Origin: Pseudoalteromonas sp. EB27
Lineage (GTDB): Bacteria > Pseudomonadota > Gammaproteobacteria > Enterobacterales > Alteromonadaceae
DNA: 64,000 nt
Reading direction: 5' to 3'
Assembly: GCF_001974875.1 (NCBI RefSeq)
Contig: NZ_MTQD01000002.1
Coordinates: 248,001-312,000 of the forward strand
Positions within the stretch are counted from its first letter, which is position 1. Every line of letters begins with the position of its first letter. Position numbers and translations under genes: made by a program. Positions 1 to 10,800 of the stretch are shown piece after piece. Below the pieces are notes generated by a model. It was not told where the DNA came from. It made no database searches and saw only the letters and a program-made list of their open reading frames with translations.

Positions 1-2
1 CT

Positions 3-1679
3 TGGGGTACGAAAGAGCAAAATGGCGTAGGTAAATTTTCCGACTTTAACGATGCTGCACTTAAAGGTATTAAAGAATTGGGGACGACCCATATTTGGTA
101 TACCGGTGTTTTACATCATGCGCTAGTGGGCGATTATACCGAGTATGGAATTACGCAAGACGACCCTGATGTAGTTAAAGGCCGTGCAGGTTCACCTTAT
201 GCAATAAAAGATTACTACGACGTAAACCCAGATTTAGCCATAAATGTGACCAATAGAATGGGTGAGTTTAGTGACCTGATTGAACGCACTCATAAGCATG
301 GCATGAAAGTGGTTATAGATATTGTACCTAACCATGTGGCTCGTAATTATAAATCAGTAGCAAAACCCAAGGGAATAAAAGACTTTGGTGAACAAGACGA
401 CACCAGCAAAGAGTACGATAAAAATAATAACTTTTATTATGTACCAGGTCAGTCTTTTCAGGTTCCAACATCACAAAGCTATATAGTTTTAGGGGGTAAT
501 ACTCACCCTTTAGCTGACGGTTTTTTTGATGAAACCCCAGCAAAATGGACGGGTAATGGTGCGCGTGCACCAAAGCCAGATATTAACGATTGGTACGAAA
601 CCGTAAGAGTGAATTATGGCGTTAAGCCTGATGGCAGCTATGACTTTCCTGCATTACCCAAAGAACTAGAAAACCAAGATTATCGCGCTCATTATGCGTT
701 TTGGCAAAATAAAAAGCTTCCTAATAGTTGGTATAAATTTAGAGACATCATTTTGTACTGGCTCGATAAAGGCGTTGATGGCTTTAGGTACGATATGGCC
801 GAGATGGTACCGGTTGAATTTTGGAGCTTTTTAAATTCATCAATAAAAATGCAAAAGCCCGATGCGTTTTTATTGGCTGAAGTTTACAACCCACAAATGT
901 ACAGAGCGTATATTCAGCAAGGAAAAATGGATTACTTGTATGACAAAGTCGGCTTTTACGACACATTAAAAGCCATTATGCAGAATAAGCAAGCTGCCAA
1001 TACTATTTTTCCAGCCCAAAGCCAAGTTACTGATATTGAAGCGCACATGCTGCACTTTTTAGAAAATCACGACGAACAACGCATTGCTAGCCCTGATTTT
1101 GCAGGTGATGCACGCTGGGGGAAACCAGCAATGGTCGTTTCTAGCTTAATTAGTCGCGCACCCACTTTATTATATTTTGCCCAAGATGTGGGAGAGGACG
1201 GATCTGAAAACGCAGGTTTTGGAACACCTACTCGCACCAGCATTTTTGATTATATTGGTGTACCAGCGCATCAAGCATGGATGAATAAAGGTAAATTCGA
1301 CGGCGCTAACTTAACGAGCGAACAAGCATCACTTCGTGATTATTATAAAGCAATAATGGCTCTTAATAGTTTACCCGCTGTTGTAGGTGGAACCATGACA
1401 GCGCTTTCGGTTAGTGGTAGCGAGCGTGTTGTTGGTTTTGTACGCACGCTGGGACAGCAATCTATTTATGTTTTTAGTAATTTTAGTGAGGAGCCACAAA
1501 CGGTATTAATTAATTTAACACCAGAGCAAGTAAAGACCTTTGAGCGAAATAAACCGCTACACGACTTACTTGAACAAAATACGGTAAAGATCATCACTGA
1601 CAAAGAAGTTACAAAGCTTATGCTTTCGCTAGATGCATTTAGTAGCGCAGTTTTAACTAATAAGGCTAATCATGAATAA
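3..1679 (+). CDS. GH13 alpha-amylase family enzyme, 5' end cut by window
   Basis: This is a glycoside hydrolase family 13 enzyme that cleaves alpha-1,4-glucans. The frame is open to the left window edge and no start codon precedes the TTG at 78, so the N-terminus lies outside. The visible barrel motifs are VIDIVPNH, GFRYDMAE with the nucleophile Asp (codon 792-794), LLAEVY with the acid/base Glu (879-881) and ENHDEQR with the transition-state Asp (1071-1073). A C-terminal beta domain follows. The gene overlaps the transporter gene by 8 bp, so the two are very likely co-transcribed. The exact specificity (amylase, cyclomaltodextrinase or trehalose-type enzyme) cannot be told from sequence, nor can its cellular location, because the signal region is missing. 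Confidence 0.88.
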   Translation, partial: WGTKEQNGVGKFSDFNDAALKGIKELGTTHIWYTGVLHHALVGDYTEYGITQDDPDVVKGRAGSPYAIKDYYDVNPDLAINVTNRMGEFSDLIERTHKHGMKVVIDIVPNHVARNYKSVAKPKGIKDFGEQDDTSKEYDKNNNFYYVPGQSFQVPTSQSYIVLGGNTHPLADGFFDETPAKWTGNGARAPKPDINDWYETVRVNYGVKPDGSYDFPALPKELENQDYRAHYAFWQNKKLPNSWYKFRDIILYWLDKGVDGFRYDMAEMVPVEFWSFLNSSIKMQKPDAFLLAEVYNPQMYRAYIQQGKMDYLYDKVGFYDTLKAIMQNKQAANTIFPAQSQVTDIEAHMLHFLENHDEQRIASPDFAGDARWGKPAMVVSSLISRAPTLLYFAQDVGEDGSENAGFGTPTRTSIFDYIGVPAHQAWMNKGKFDGANLTSEQASLRDYYKAIMALNSLPAVVGGTMTALSVSGSERVVGFVRTLGQQSIYVFSNFSEEPQTVLINLTPEQVKTFERNKPLHDLLEQNTVKIITDKEVTKLMLSLDAFSSAVLTNKANHE

Positions 1680-3177
1680 TCAAAATAATAATTATGACAG
1701 CAACAAACCAAATCTAAGTTTTTGGCAAATATGGAATATGTGCTTTGGCTTTTTAGGCATTCAATTTGGTTTTGCACTACAAAACGGCAATGTGAGCCGT
1801 ATTTTTCAAACCCTAGGCGCACAAGTTGATGATATTCCTATTTTATGGGTTGCAGCACCGCTAACAGGTTTAATAGTGCAACCAATAATTGGTTATTGGA
1901 GTGATAAAACATGGGGACGTTTTGGTCGTCGACGTCCATTCTTTTTCATAGGGGCGGTACTTACTACTATCTCACTCTTTATCATGCCGCATTCACCAAC
2001 CCTTTGGATTGCGGCAGGTATGTTGTGGATTATGGATGCATCAATCAACGTCACTATGGAACCTTTTAGAGCACTTGTAGGCGATAACCTGCCAGAAAAA
2101 CAACGTGCTACGGGCTATGGCTTGCAAAGCTTTTTTATTGGTATTGGTGCGGTATTAGCCTCAGGACTACCATGGATGATGACCAATTGGTTTGACGTAA
2201 GTAATACTGCTGCGCCAGGGCAAATCCCTGAATCTGTTAAATATTCATTTTATTGGGGTGGGGTTGTATTGCTAGTTGCAGTTCTCTGGACAGTTATGCG
2301 AACCAAAGAATATAGCCCTGAGCAATTAGCTGCTTTTGAAAACTACACTGCCAAACCGACTAACATCGCATTAGTAGATATCAACTTCAATAAAGGTGCC
2401 ATTATTTTTGTGGTGCTAGGTTTAGCAACACTTGCTTTAGTAATGGGTTTATCGCTTGAAAAAGAGTTATACCTACTTGCTGGTGGCTTACTAGCGTTTG
2501 GTATTGTGCAGTGGATAGCAAGCGCATTAAAGGCTGCTAACAAAATACAAGGCGGTTTTTACCAAGTAGTACAAGATGTATTTACCATGCCAGAGGCAAT
2601 GAAGCAGCTTGCTTGGGTGCAGTTTTTTAGCTGGTTTACGTTATTTGCTATGTGGATATACACCACAGCCGCAGTAACAAGCTTTCATTACGGCAGCAGT
2701 GATGCAACAAGTAAAGCCTTTAACGATGGGGCTGATTGGGTCGGCATTTTATTTGCAGCTTACAATGGCTTTGCGGCTATTGCTGCTATGTGTATTCCGT
2801 TTTTAGTTAAAAAAATGGGATTAAAAGGCGCGCATTGCTTTAACTTATTACTAGGCGCATTGGGCCTTGCGAGCTTTATGTTTATAACAGATCCAAAAAT
2901 GCTCCTTATTCCAATGATAGGCGTTGGCTTTGCATGGGCTTCTATTTTATCGCTTCCTTATGCAATGTTAAGTAATGCACTACCGAGTAACAAAATGGGC
3001 GTGTATATGGGTATTTTTAACTTCTTTATTGTTATACCGCAATTGCTTGCCGCTAGTATTTTAGGGCTTATTTTACGACACGTATTTTCTAATCAGCCTA
3101 TTTACGCATTATTAATTGGTGCTGCATCATTCGTTGTTGCTGCAATTGCTGTAATGCGCGTTAAAAATTCAAACTAA
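1672..3177 (+). CDS. MFS sugar transporter (maltose/maltodextrin type, GPH/SLC45-like)
   Basis: This 501-residue inner-membrane carrier has about twelve hydrophobic segments. It carries the MFS loop signature GYWSDKTWGRFGRRRPFFF near residues 80-100. The N-terminal half (NVSRIFQTLGA, WVAAPLTGLIVQP) is typical of the sucrose/maltose symporter group seen in marine Bacteroidetes and Alteromonadales. It is expected to import maltose, maltodextrin or glucose with a cation. It overlaps the upstream amylase by 8 bp and is followed 10 bp later by the glucoamylase gene, so the three form an operon. The substrate is inferred from these neighbours and is not read from the protein. Confidence 0.87.
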   Translation: MNNQNNNYDSNKPNLSFWQIWNMCFGFLGIQFGFALQNGNVSRIFQTLGAQVDDIPILWVAAPLTGLIVQPIIGYWSDKTWGRFGRRRPFFFIGAVLTTISLFIMPHSPTLWIAAGMLWIMDASINVTMEPFRALVGDNLPEKQRATGYGLQSFFIGIGAVLASGLPWMMTNWFDVSNTAAPGQIPESVKYSFYWGGVVLLVAVLWTVMRTKEYSPEQLAAFENYTAKPTNIALVDINFNKGAIIFVVLGLATLALVMGLSLEKELYLLAGGLLAFGIVQWIASALKAANKIQGGFYQVVQDVFTMPEAMKQLAWVQFFSWFTLFAMWIYTTAAVTSFHYGSSDATSKAFNDGADWVGILFAAYNGFAAIAAMCIPFLVKKMGLKGAHCFNLLLGALGLASFMFITDPKMLLIPMIGVGFAWASILSLPYAMLSNALPSNKMGVYMGIFNFFIVIPQLLAASILGLILRHVFSNQPIYALLIGAASFVVAAIAVMRVKNSN

Positions 3178-3187
3178 GGGTCACACA

Positions 3188-5605
3188 ATGAAAAAATATA
3201 ACCTTATTACCACTGCTATTTTAACTTTGGGTTTAACAGCCTGTGGTGCACAAAATAAGAATAACGAAAATATTGACGCTACAGTTTCAGCCGCTTCTGG
3301 CGCTCCTGGCGCACCAGGAGCTGAACCATTTTGGGCTTACGCGGGTAAAACCGGAATTGGTACTTCTTTTGAGCAATACCAAAACGGCCAATATAATAAC
3401 AACGCTGCGACAGGTGAAGTATCAAAAGTATGGTTTTCAATTGCTAAAGGTATGATCACCGAAACTATGTTTGGACTCATTCACCAAGCACAAATCAAAG
3501 ATATGCAGTTTGTAGTAACCGGTAAAGACTTTACAGTCACTGAAGCTGACGACTTAGACGTTACAATTGATTACTTACATAAAGACGATAAAGGTAGACC
3601 ACTATCGCTTGCTTACAAAGTAACAAGCACAGATAAGCAAGGGCGTTTTACCCTCGAAAAACACATATTCACCGATCCAGGCGGACAAACATTGTTTGTA
3701 CGCAGTATTTTTAATACATCACTTAAAGGCGTGAGAGCGTATGTTGCTGTTAACCCTTATATAAACAACAACGGCTTAGGTGATTTTGCAAAAACCACTG
3801 AGCAAGGCTTAGTTGCCTGGGAAGACGATAACTTTTTAACGTTGCAATCATCTACGCCATTCAAAATGCAAAGTGTAGGCTTTACAGGTGTGAGCGATGG
3901 CATCACCTCACTTAAAAAACAACACACACTAAGCAAACAATATTCAAACACTGGCGATAAGGCAGGTAACGTCACTCTGCTGGCAGAGCTTGGTAATATC
4001 GATAGTAATACCACATTTGATTTAGCACTAAGCTTTGGTAAAACCCAGCAGCAAAGCCATCAACAAGGTGCGCAGAGCTTATCTAAAGGTTATCAAAATG
4101 TGCTTGATGCCTACAACGGTAAAGGTGAAGCGCTAGGCTGGGAAGATTATTTACAAAGCCTTGAGCCATTAAACGCCATGGTTAATCAAACAGCCGATGA
4201 CGGTAAGCTACTTTATACCAGTGCAATGGTGCTAAAAGCGCAAGAGGACAAAACCAATGCGGGTGCGCTCATTGCCTCACTTTCTAATCCTTGGGGTGAA
4301 ACTGTTTCAGCCAAAGAGGGTTCTACAGGTTACAAAGCGGTATGGGTTCGTGACTTTTATCAAGTAGCTATGGCGTTTATGGCCTTAGGCGATACAGCCA
4401 CTGCAAAAACGGCCTTCGAATACCTTGAAAAAGTACAAGTTACTAGCAAAACTCCCGGTAACAATGGCGACACTGGCTGGTTTTTACAAAAAACACATGT
4501 TGACGGTGAACTTGAATGGGTAGGGGTACAGCTAGATCAAACGGCTATGCCAATTATGCTCGCGTGGAAGTTACATCAAGCAAACGTACTAAGTGATAAC
4601 GAACTTAAAGGTTGGTACGCACGCATGCTAAAACCGGCAGCTGACTTTTTAGTTAATGGCGGAAGAGCTAAAATTTTATGGAACGACATGCAAATCACTC
4701 CACCTGCAACACAGCAAGAGCGCTGGGAAGAGCAAAGTGGTTATTCTCCCTCTACAACGGCTGCCGTTGTTGCTGGCCTTATAACAGCCAGTGACATAGC
4801 AACACTCAGTGGTGATACTCAAAATGCTGATCGTTATTTAGCAACGGCTAAAAAGTACAACAGTAATATAGAATCGCAAATGTTTACCACTCAAGGTAAT
4901 TTAAAAGGTGATAGCACCGATGGCGAGTATTTTATTCGTATAGGTCAAGACACCGACGCTAACTCTAATACTAAAATTAACGCCAACAATGGCCGTGAAG
5001 GTTTTAACAAAAAGCAGATTTTAGACGGTGGGTTTTTAGAATTAGTCCGCTACGGAGTAAGAAGTGCCAAGGATGCAAGTATAGTTAAAACCCTGCCTGA
5101 GTATGACGACGAAACGCTTGAAGATAACTTACAAGTTAAATACAGCTTTAACTATACCGATGGTAGCGGCACATTTGCAGGCTATCGCCGTTATGGTAAC
5201 GACGGTTACGGCGAAGATGAAACCACAGGCACTAATTACGCCGAAAGCGGGAGCAACACGCCAGGCCAACGTGGTCGTGTATGGCCATTTTTTACAGGTG
5301 AGCGCGGGCATTATGAAATAGCAGCTGCAAATGCAAATAATGCGCTTGATGATGCAAAACAAGCGGACATTAAAAATAGTTACGTAAAAGGTTTAGAGCA
5401 GTTTGCTAATAGCGGCATGATGCTACCGGAGCAAGTATGGGATGGCGTAGGCGTAAATAAAGCAGGTTATGAGTTAGGCGAGGGTACAAACTCAGCAACA
5501 CCTCTAGCTTGGACACACGCAGAATACATTAAGCTTGTACGCTCACTCAGTGATAAACAAGTTTGGGATTATTATCCTGTAGTTGCCGAGTCTCTAAAAA
5601 AATAA
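3188..5605 (+). CDS. GH15 glucoamylase (glucan 1,4-alpha-glucosidase), lipoprotein
   Basis: This 805-residue enzyme releases glucose from the non-reducing ends of alpha-glucans. Its N-terminus is a lipoprotein signal with lipobox LTAC (Cys at about residue 19), so it should be anchored to a membrane facing the periplasm or outside. The N-terminal half is the beta-sandwich domain of prokaryotic glucoamylases; the C-terminal half is the alpha/alpha barrel. Visible GH15 motifs are YKAVWVRDFYQ, RWEEQSGYSPST carrying the likely general acid Glu, and LAWTHAEYIKL carrying the likely catalytic base Glu. It is the last gene of the amylase-transporter operon; a terminator hairpin lies at 5795-5825, beyond a hairpin repeat. 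Confidence 0.92.
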   Translation: MKKYNLITTAILTLGLTACGAQNKNNENIDATVSAASGAPGAPGAEPFWAYAGKTGIGTSFEQYQNGQYNNNAATGEVSKVWFSIAKGMITETMFGLIHQAQIKDMQFVVTGKDFTVTEADDLDVTIDYLHKDDKGRPLSLAYKVTSTDKQGRFTLEKHIFTDPGGQTLFVRSIFNTSLKGVRAYVAVNPYINNNGLGDFAKTTEQGLVAWEDDNFLTLQSSTPFKMQSVGFTGVSDGITSLKKQHTLSKQYSNTGDKAGNVTLLAELGNIDSNTTFDLALSFGKTQQQSHQQGAQSLSKGYQNVLDAYNGKGEALGWEDYLQSLEPLNAMVNQTADDGKLLYTSAMVLKAQEDKTNAGALIASLSNPWGETVSAKEGSTGYKAVWVRDFYQVAMAFMALGDTATAKTAFEYLEKVQVTSKTPGNNGDTGWFLQKTHVDGELEWVGVQLDQTAMPIMLAWKLHQANVLSDNELKGWYARMLKPAADFLVNGGRAKILWNDMQITPPATQQERWEEQSGYSPSTTAAVVAGLITASDIATLSGDTQNADRYLATAKKYNSNIESQMFTTQGNLKGDSTDGEYFIRIGQDTDANSNTKINANNGREGFNKKQILDGGFLELVRYGVRSAKDASIVKTLPEYDDETLEDNLQVKYSFNYTDGSGTFAGYRRYGNDGYGEDETTGTNYAESGSNTPGQRGRVWPFFTGERGHYEIAAANANNALDDAKQADIKNSYVKGLEQFANSGMMLPEQVWDGVGVNKAGYELGEGTNSATPLAWTHAEYIKLVRSLSDKQVWDYYPVVAESLKK

Positions 5606-5611
5606 TATATA

Positions 5612-5773
5612 ATACCAATTCGCTTAATTAAGTGATCTATTTTGAGGCAGGAAGAACGTGTTGATAGCTAGGCAAAAAATTCGCTATTTAGTTGTTCTAA
5701 ATAAGAATTTTTTAACGCAGTTAGCGACACGTTTAGCCCCGCGAAATGATTAAGTATTATTGCGGATTGGTAT
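5612..5773. repeat. MITE-like long hairpin repeat
   Basis: This non-coding element of about 162 bp is bounded by near-perfect terminal inverted repeats: ATACCAATTCGC at the left end and GCGGATTGGTAT at the right, complementary except for one base. The interior also folds back on itself. AAAAAATTC/GAATTTTTT and TATTTAG/CTAAATA form a central stem at 5674-5713 around a TTGTT loop, and AACGTGT/ACACGTT flank it. No transposase is present. A TIR-bounded, fully self-complementary element after an operon fits a MITE or REP-type genomic repeat. No second copy was noticed in this window, and target duplication is unclear in the AT-rich flanks. Confidence 0.72.
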
Positions 5774-5794
5774 AAAATGCTGTAGTTATTAAAT

Positions 5795-5825
5795 AAGGCT
5801 TCTAGATAAATTTAGAGGCCTTTCT
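5795..5825 (+). terminator. Rho-independent terminator after the glucoamylase operon
   Basis: AAGGCTTCTA pairs with TAGAGGCCTT (one T-G pair) around an AT-rich loop, followed by TTTCT. It lies 190 bp after the glucoamylase stop, beyond the hairpin repeat. It could also serve the convergent S9 peptidase gene weakly. Confidence 0.6.
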
Positions 5826-5895
5826 ATTATGTAGTAACTCGGTATTAAAACTAAATAATTCTCTTCATAAAAATGAATGTCACCCTTTAATTATA

Positions 5896-7803
5896 TTATT
5901 TGAGCCCACATTTATTATCAAACCACGATAATAACTCAGTATAAAACTCTTTTTTATGATCGTAAAAAAGCGTATCAGAAAAGTGATCGGCATCTTCTAG
6001 CTCAATATATTTAAAGTCTTTTTTGTACTTTTCAAGCTCAGATACGAAGTCTCTACTGTGTTTTACTGGAACACGACTATCTATATCACCATGTACAACC
6101 AGTATCGGAATATTTACTTTATTTACTTGCTCTACAGGAGAGACACCAGAAATAGTAGGGCGTTGTAAAATACTTAAAAAGCGATTTTCGTTAAGAGTTG
6201 CATTGATACGACTCAAATCACTTACACCCGCACCGGCAACAACACATTTATATATGTTGTTTTCACGCATAGATGCAGCAAATGCAGCATAACCGCCATA
6301 ACTCCAACCAAATAAAGCAAGCTTATCTTTTGTTGCTAAGCCTTTATCGATCAAGTACTGCGCGGCATCGTCTAAATCATCTTGTTTTTTCAAGCCCCAG
6401 TTATTATCACCTGCTATCCAATGCTCTAAACCGTAACCAGTAGAACCACGATAGTTTGGTTGAATAACAACGTAACCATGATAGGCGAGTAACTGCGCCC
6501 AATCATCAAAAACAATAGAGTCGCGCACCCAAGGACCACCGTGAGGGAGTACTATTGCGGGGTAAGGACCTTTAGTCGCAGGAATTGTTACATACGCTTT
6601 TATTTTGCGTCCATCTCTTGCTTTATAAGAGATATATTTAACGGATCCTAGTTTACTTTTATCAATAAACGGAAGTCGATCACCAATTTTGGTTAACTTC
6701 TGTTTATTAGTAACAATGTAATAGCTGCCTGGGTTATCGTCAGCAGATACTCTCACTACTAATACATTATCGTTATCAGAACTACTAATGATTTGCACAA
6801 ACTTATCTTTAAATAAAGAAGCAACAGATTCGTTAAGTGCTTGAAGGTTAGGATCTGTGAAATAAAACTTAGGTTGCTTGGTGGTATAGCGAAAGCCTTG
6901 TAAAGTACCGTCTGTATCAAGTATAACACCGTCGGTATCTACCGATTTAAGGCCAAATTGGCGTTCAGAATACTGACCTGTTTTAATATTGTAAATATAG
7001 ATGCCAGTCGTATTTTCGCCCAAGTTGGCGTTAACATAAACTTCGTTAGGATTACTTTTTGCGAACCCTAATATCTCAAAATTTTCACGCTTTTTAGGGC
7101 TAACTTGCTTAATTACTTTCCAATCATCATTGCCTTTATCTCGGGCATAATAATCGATTGCGTTATCAGACTTATTCCAACCTTGGGCTATTCTTATTTC
7201 ACCATCGTAGTCAGAAACAAATGAGCCTGATACTTTTTCATTTCCGCGCATTACAGTAACGCTTCGTCCAGTATTAATATTAAAGCGCACTACATCTGGA
7301 ATGTAGTTATTATTAATATCAACCTCTACTAATACTTCATCTTTTTTGTCAGGAAGAATATTTATTATATTAAATTGAATATTTCGTTTTTTCTTAAATG
7401 GCAATAACCAGTCGCCTTTACCATCTGCATCAGTTATTGCAAACTTATTAACCCAATACTTGCGACTACCATCTTCTAGTATTTGTCTAAACATAACGCC
7501 AATTTTTTCATCGTTTAACCATACGATGGAAGATATCAGCATTTTATCAGCGCCCAACCTTACTGGGTCTGCTTCTAGGTTATTTGGATCTCTTATCTCA
7601 ATTATATAGTCACCATTTTTGGTAGTGGCTCTTAAAATAGCAAGCTTCTTACCATCAGGTGATGCTACAACACTACGGATAGCCGATGACATTGAAAAAG
7701 CATCGATACTGCTCATTTGTGTCGCATCTTCAGTTTCGCTATTAGCGAAAGAAGATAGGCTTAGTAAGGTAAATCCTACTAACATTCTTTTTTTAAGTTT
7801 CAT
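5896..7803 (-). CDS. S9 family (prolyl oligopeptidase-type) serine peptidase, exported
   Basis: This is a 635-residue peptidase of the acylaminoacyl-peptidase/dipeptidyl-peptidase group. A Sec signal peptide covers about residues 1-22. Residues 40-370 have the short beta-strand pattern of the S9 propeller, and the C-terminal 250 residues are an alpha/beta hydrolase. The nucleophile is in GWSYGGYA (Ser about 501), the acid is in VVHGDIDSRVP and the histidine is in LEDADHFSD. It sits downstream of the TonB-dependent receptor on the same strand, but a strong terminator (7814-7845) separates them, so it may have its own promoter or depend on read-through. A peptidase inside a glucan locus is unexpected; it may serve receptor turnover or peptide use. 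Confidence 0.92.
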   Translation of the reverse strand: MKLKKRMLVGFTLLSLSSFANSETEDATQMSSIDAFSMSSAIRSVVASPDGKKLAILRATTKNGDYIIEIRDPNNLEADPVRLGADKMLISSIVWLNDEKIGVMFRQILEDGSRKYWVNKFAITDADGKGDWLLPFKKKRNIQFNIINILPDKKDEVLVEVDINNNYIPDVVRFNINTGRSVTVMRGNEKVSGSFVSDYDGEIRIAQGWNKSDNAIDYYARDKGNDDWKVIKQVSPKKRENFEILGFAKSNPNEVYVNANLGENTTGIYIYNIKTGQYSERQFGLKSVDTDGVILDTDGTLQGFRYTTKQPKFYFTDPNLQALNESVASLFKDKFVQIISSSDNDNVLVVRVSADDNPGSYYIVTNKQKLTKIGDRLPFIDKSKLGSVKYISYKARDGRKIKAYVTIPATKGPYPAIVLPHGGPWVRDSIVFDDWAQLLAYHGYVVIQPNYRGSTGYGLEHWIAGDNNWGLKKQDDLDDAAQYLIDKGLATKDKLALFGWSYGGYAAFAASMRENNIYKCVVAGAGVSDLSRINATLNENRFLSILQRPTISGVSPVEQVNKVNIPILVVHGDIDSRVPVKHSRDFVSELEKYKKDFKYIELEDADHFSDTLFYDHKKEFYTELLSWFDNKCGLK

Positions 7804-7813
7804 TTTTTATTCC

Positions 7814-7845
7814 CTCAAAAAAAATGGCCTAAAATTTTAGGCCAT
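7814..7845 (-). terminator. Terminator of the TonB-dependent receptor gene
   Basis: ATGGCCTAAAA and TTTTAGGCCAT (7824-7845) form a perfect 22-bp palindrome. Read on the minus strand it is followed by a run of eight T residues. It lies directly after the receptor stop codon and 10-20 bp before the S9 peptidase start. Confidence 0.85.
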
Positions 7846-7876
7846 CTGGATTGAATATATACTCAGCCAATTCTAA

Positions 7877-10800
7877 TTAAAAAGAAGCTGTAAAACTGAT
7901 GTATGGGCTACGTCCTGAAGTATCATAACCAACACCTAGAGGGATGTTAGTATTTGAGAAAGAGCCACTTGGATCTACTTTTGGTGGAGCTTCATTAAAT
8001 ACGTTACGTACACCAAAGTTCACTTTATAAGCATCGTTAGACCAAGTCATACCAATGTTATGCACAAAGTAGTCATCAGTGAAACCTACAGGGCGACATT
8101 TAAGTGGAGCACCATTTGCGTCAGTTAAACCACGACAACCTGCAGTACCTTCTTCGAATTCACCTAAATCATCTTCATCTTCACGACCTTTACCGATGAA
8201 ACGTGTTTCCCAGTTAAATCTAAAATCAGAATATTTAAGTTGTAAGCGTGCTGTACCGCGCCATTCTGGTGAATCTGGCTCACCCATATTGTCATCAATA
8301 GTACCAAGTACATCAAAAACTTGCTCTGTCATGCGCGTAGCTTGAAGGTCTAGTGTAATACCTAAGTTTTCTTCTGCAATTACCGTATCTGTTTCAAAGT
8401 AGATATTGTAATCAAAACCTTTAGATGAGATTAAGCCAATATTGATAAAGCTAGCATCAACTAAATCAATTTGACCATTTTCGTCACGCCCTATACGGCT
8501 ACAGAAAGCATCATTACCATCAGCAGAATAACACTGACCAATACTGTAACCAGCGCTTGGCTCTGCAATACTATTTGTTACTTCAATATCAAAACGAGTT
8601 AATGACATTGTTAAATCAAATGCATCAGTGAACGGTTGTTCAAAGATAAAACCGTATGTTTTAGCCACTGATGTTTCAGCACTAAGCTCAGTTGTACCGC
8701 CAGTTTCAATCTCAGCGCTATAAGTTCCAGTATATGAATCAGTCCCACCTTGACCTAAACCAAGAGTAGTTGGATCAATACCTGATGCTTGACAAGCGTT
8801 TAGTACTGCTGTATCACGTGTTTCTTCAGCCGCATTATATGTAGCTGCTGAACCTGGGTTCAATGGGTCTATATTACGAGCATCTTCCGGAACAACACAT
8901 GGGTCGGCAACTGTATTAAAACCAGACGTACCGTTTAAGAAACGTTCACGTAAGTTTGGCGCTCTATAAGAAGTACCTTTTGTTGCACGTAAAGTAAACC
9001 AATCAACAGGACGGTAGATAGTTTTAAGACTATAAGTTGATTCAGCATCGTAGAAAGATTCTTCAGAAACACGGCCAGAAGCTGTAAATGTAAGTTCTTC
9101 AGCACCTTTAACTCCTTTAAGTAAAGGGAAGTCAACTTCTGTGAATATTTCTTTTAGATTACGAGAACCATCAGCGCCTTGGTCAGCAAAGTAGCCCCAT
9201 AGTAGGCCTTGAGATGCTGCAGCATTTGGATTTGATTCAATCTCATCACGACGATATTCAATACCAACGATACCTGCAACAGTTTCGTTATTCCATGGTA
9301 GCGCGAAGAAATCACCACCCATGAATGCATTAAAAACAAACTGGTTTACTTTTGTTTCGATGTCGCGATCAATAAACAAATAGGCCGCTTCTTCAGGTGA
9401 AAGCGTACCGCCACCTTCTTGGTAAATACTGTCTGCAAATAAATTAACAGGAACACAACCATCAGAACCGGTACCACAGGTAACAGTCCCATCATCATTT
9501 AGAACAGCAGTTTCTAAAGAGTTAATTAAGCGTTCTTCATCAATACCAACTCGGTGGTCAGTACCTTTTGATGCGCTGTACGATACAGACGCGTCGTAGT
9601 ACCAATTGTCTAAACCAATATTTTCAAACATACCAAGGTTACCAGTAACACCGGTAACTAAACGGTATTGTGATACTTCAACCTCAGTTTGATCACGGTC
9701 ACCACGAATGTTGATGATTGGCTGAACGGCTTCAGGTCCACCAGGGCCCACACCTAACACGCCAAAACAGTCAATACCGTTTGTACCACATGGGTTATAC
9801 GGGTTTGATGCCGCTACTTGTTGAAATATTTGTGCACCAGGGCTAAAAATTGGTGATTTACGACTCGCATATAAACCTTCATAGTAGAAAGTTGTGTCGT
9901 TATCATCTTGGAAGTTGTATTCACCATTAAGCATTAGTGAGATACGTTCATTTTTACTTCTGTAATCACCGCTTTTGTAGTAATCCGATTGTTGGAAAGC
10001 GTATAGAGGGTCTTGGAAGTCAACGTCACGGAAACCATCGCCGTTACCATCAACAAATACACCATCATTAATACCATCGCCATCGAAATCACCAGCTACC
10101 CATGAAGGTAAAAATCCTTCAAGACTTGATGGTACAGTTGATTCGCTGAAGTTTGGAATACCAGTGTTTGTGAAGTTAGGAGTGTAATAAACACTGCCAA
10201 AGAAAGAAGGTACGCTAATACGATTTGTTAAAGGGAAAATATCACATGAATCTTCACCGCTTGCTACAGGACCATAGCCACTGTTTCGCGTTACGATACT
10301 GCCATCTTCAGCTTCCCAAATACGCTCTTCACACCCTTTAACAAAAGGGTTGCCAGATAAAGATTGAGATTTTTGTTCTGAATATTCAACACCTACAGTG
10401 ATAAAACCATTATCCATGGTTTTGCCCCACATACCCGAAAGTACAGTTTCTTCACCGCCTTCACCTTTAGGTTGACGATAAGATGCATCAAAAATAAAAC
10501 CTTCAACATCTTTTTTCAATATTACGTTAGCTACACCAGCTACCGCATCAGAACCATAAACGGTTGATGCGCCATCAAATAAATTCTCTACACGCTCAAT
10601 CATCACGCCAGGTATTAAATTCAAATCAGGGGATGTTGGTGCACCACCAACGCCAGCAGGAGCCATTCTTCGACCATTAATAAGTACAAGAGTTCGCTCA
10701 GCACCTAAACCACGAAATCCGATTGTTGCAGCGCCCGGGCCGTTATCTAGTACAAAACCACCAAATGTATTATCTATTTGAGCACCAGCCGCTTGGCTGG

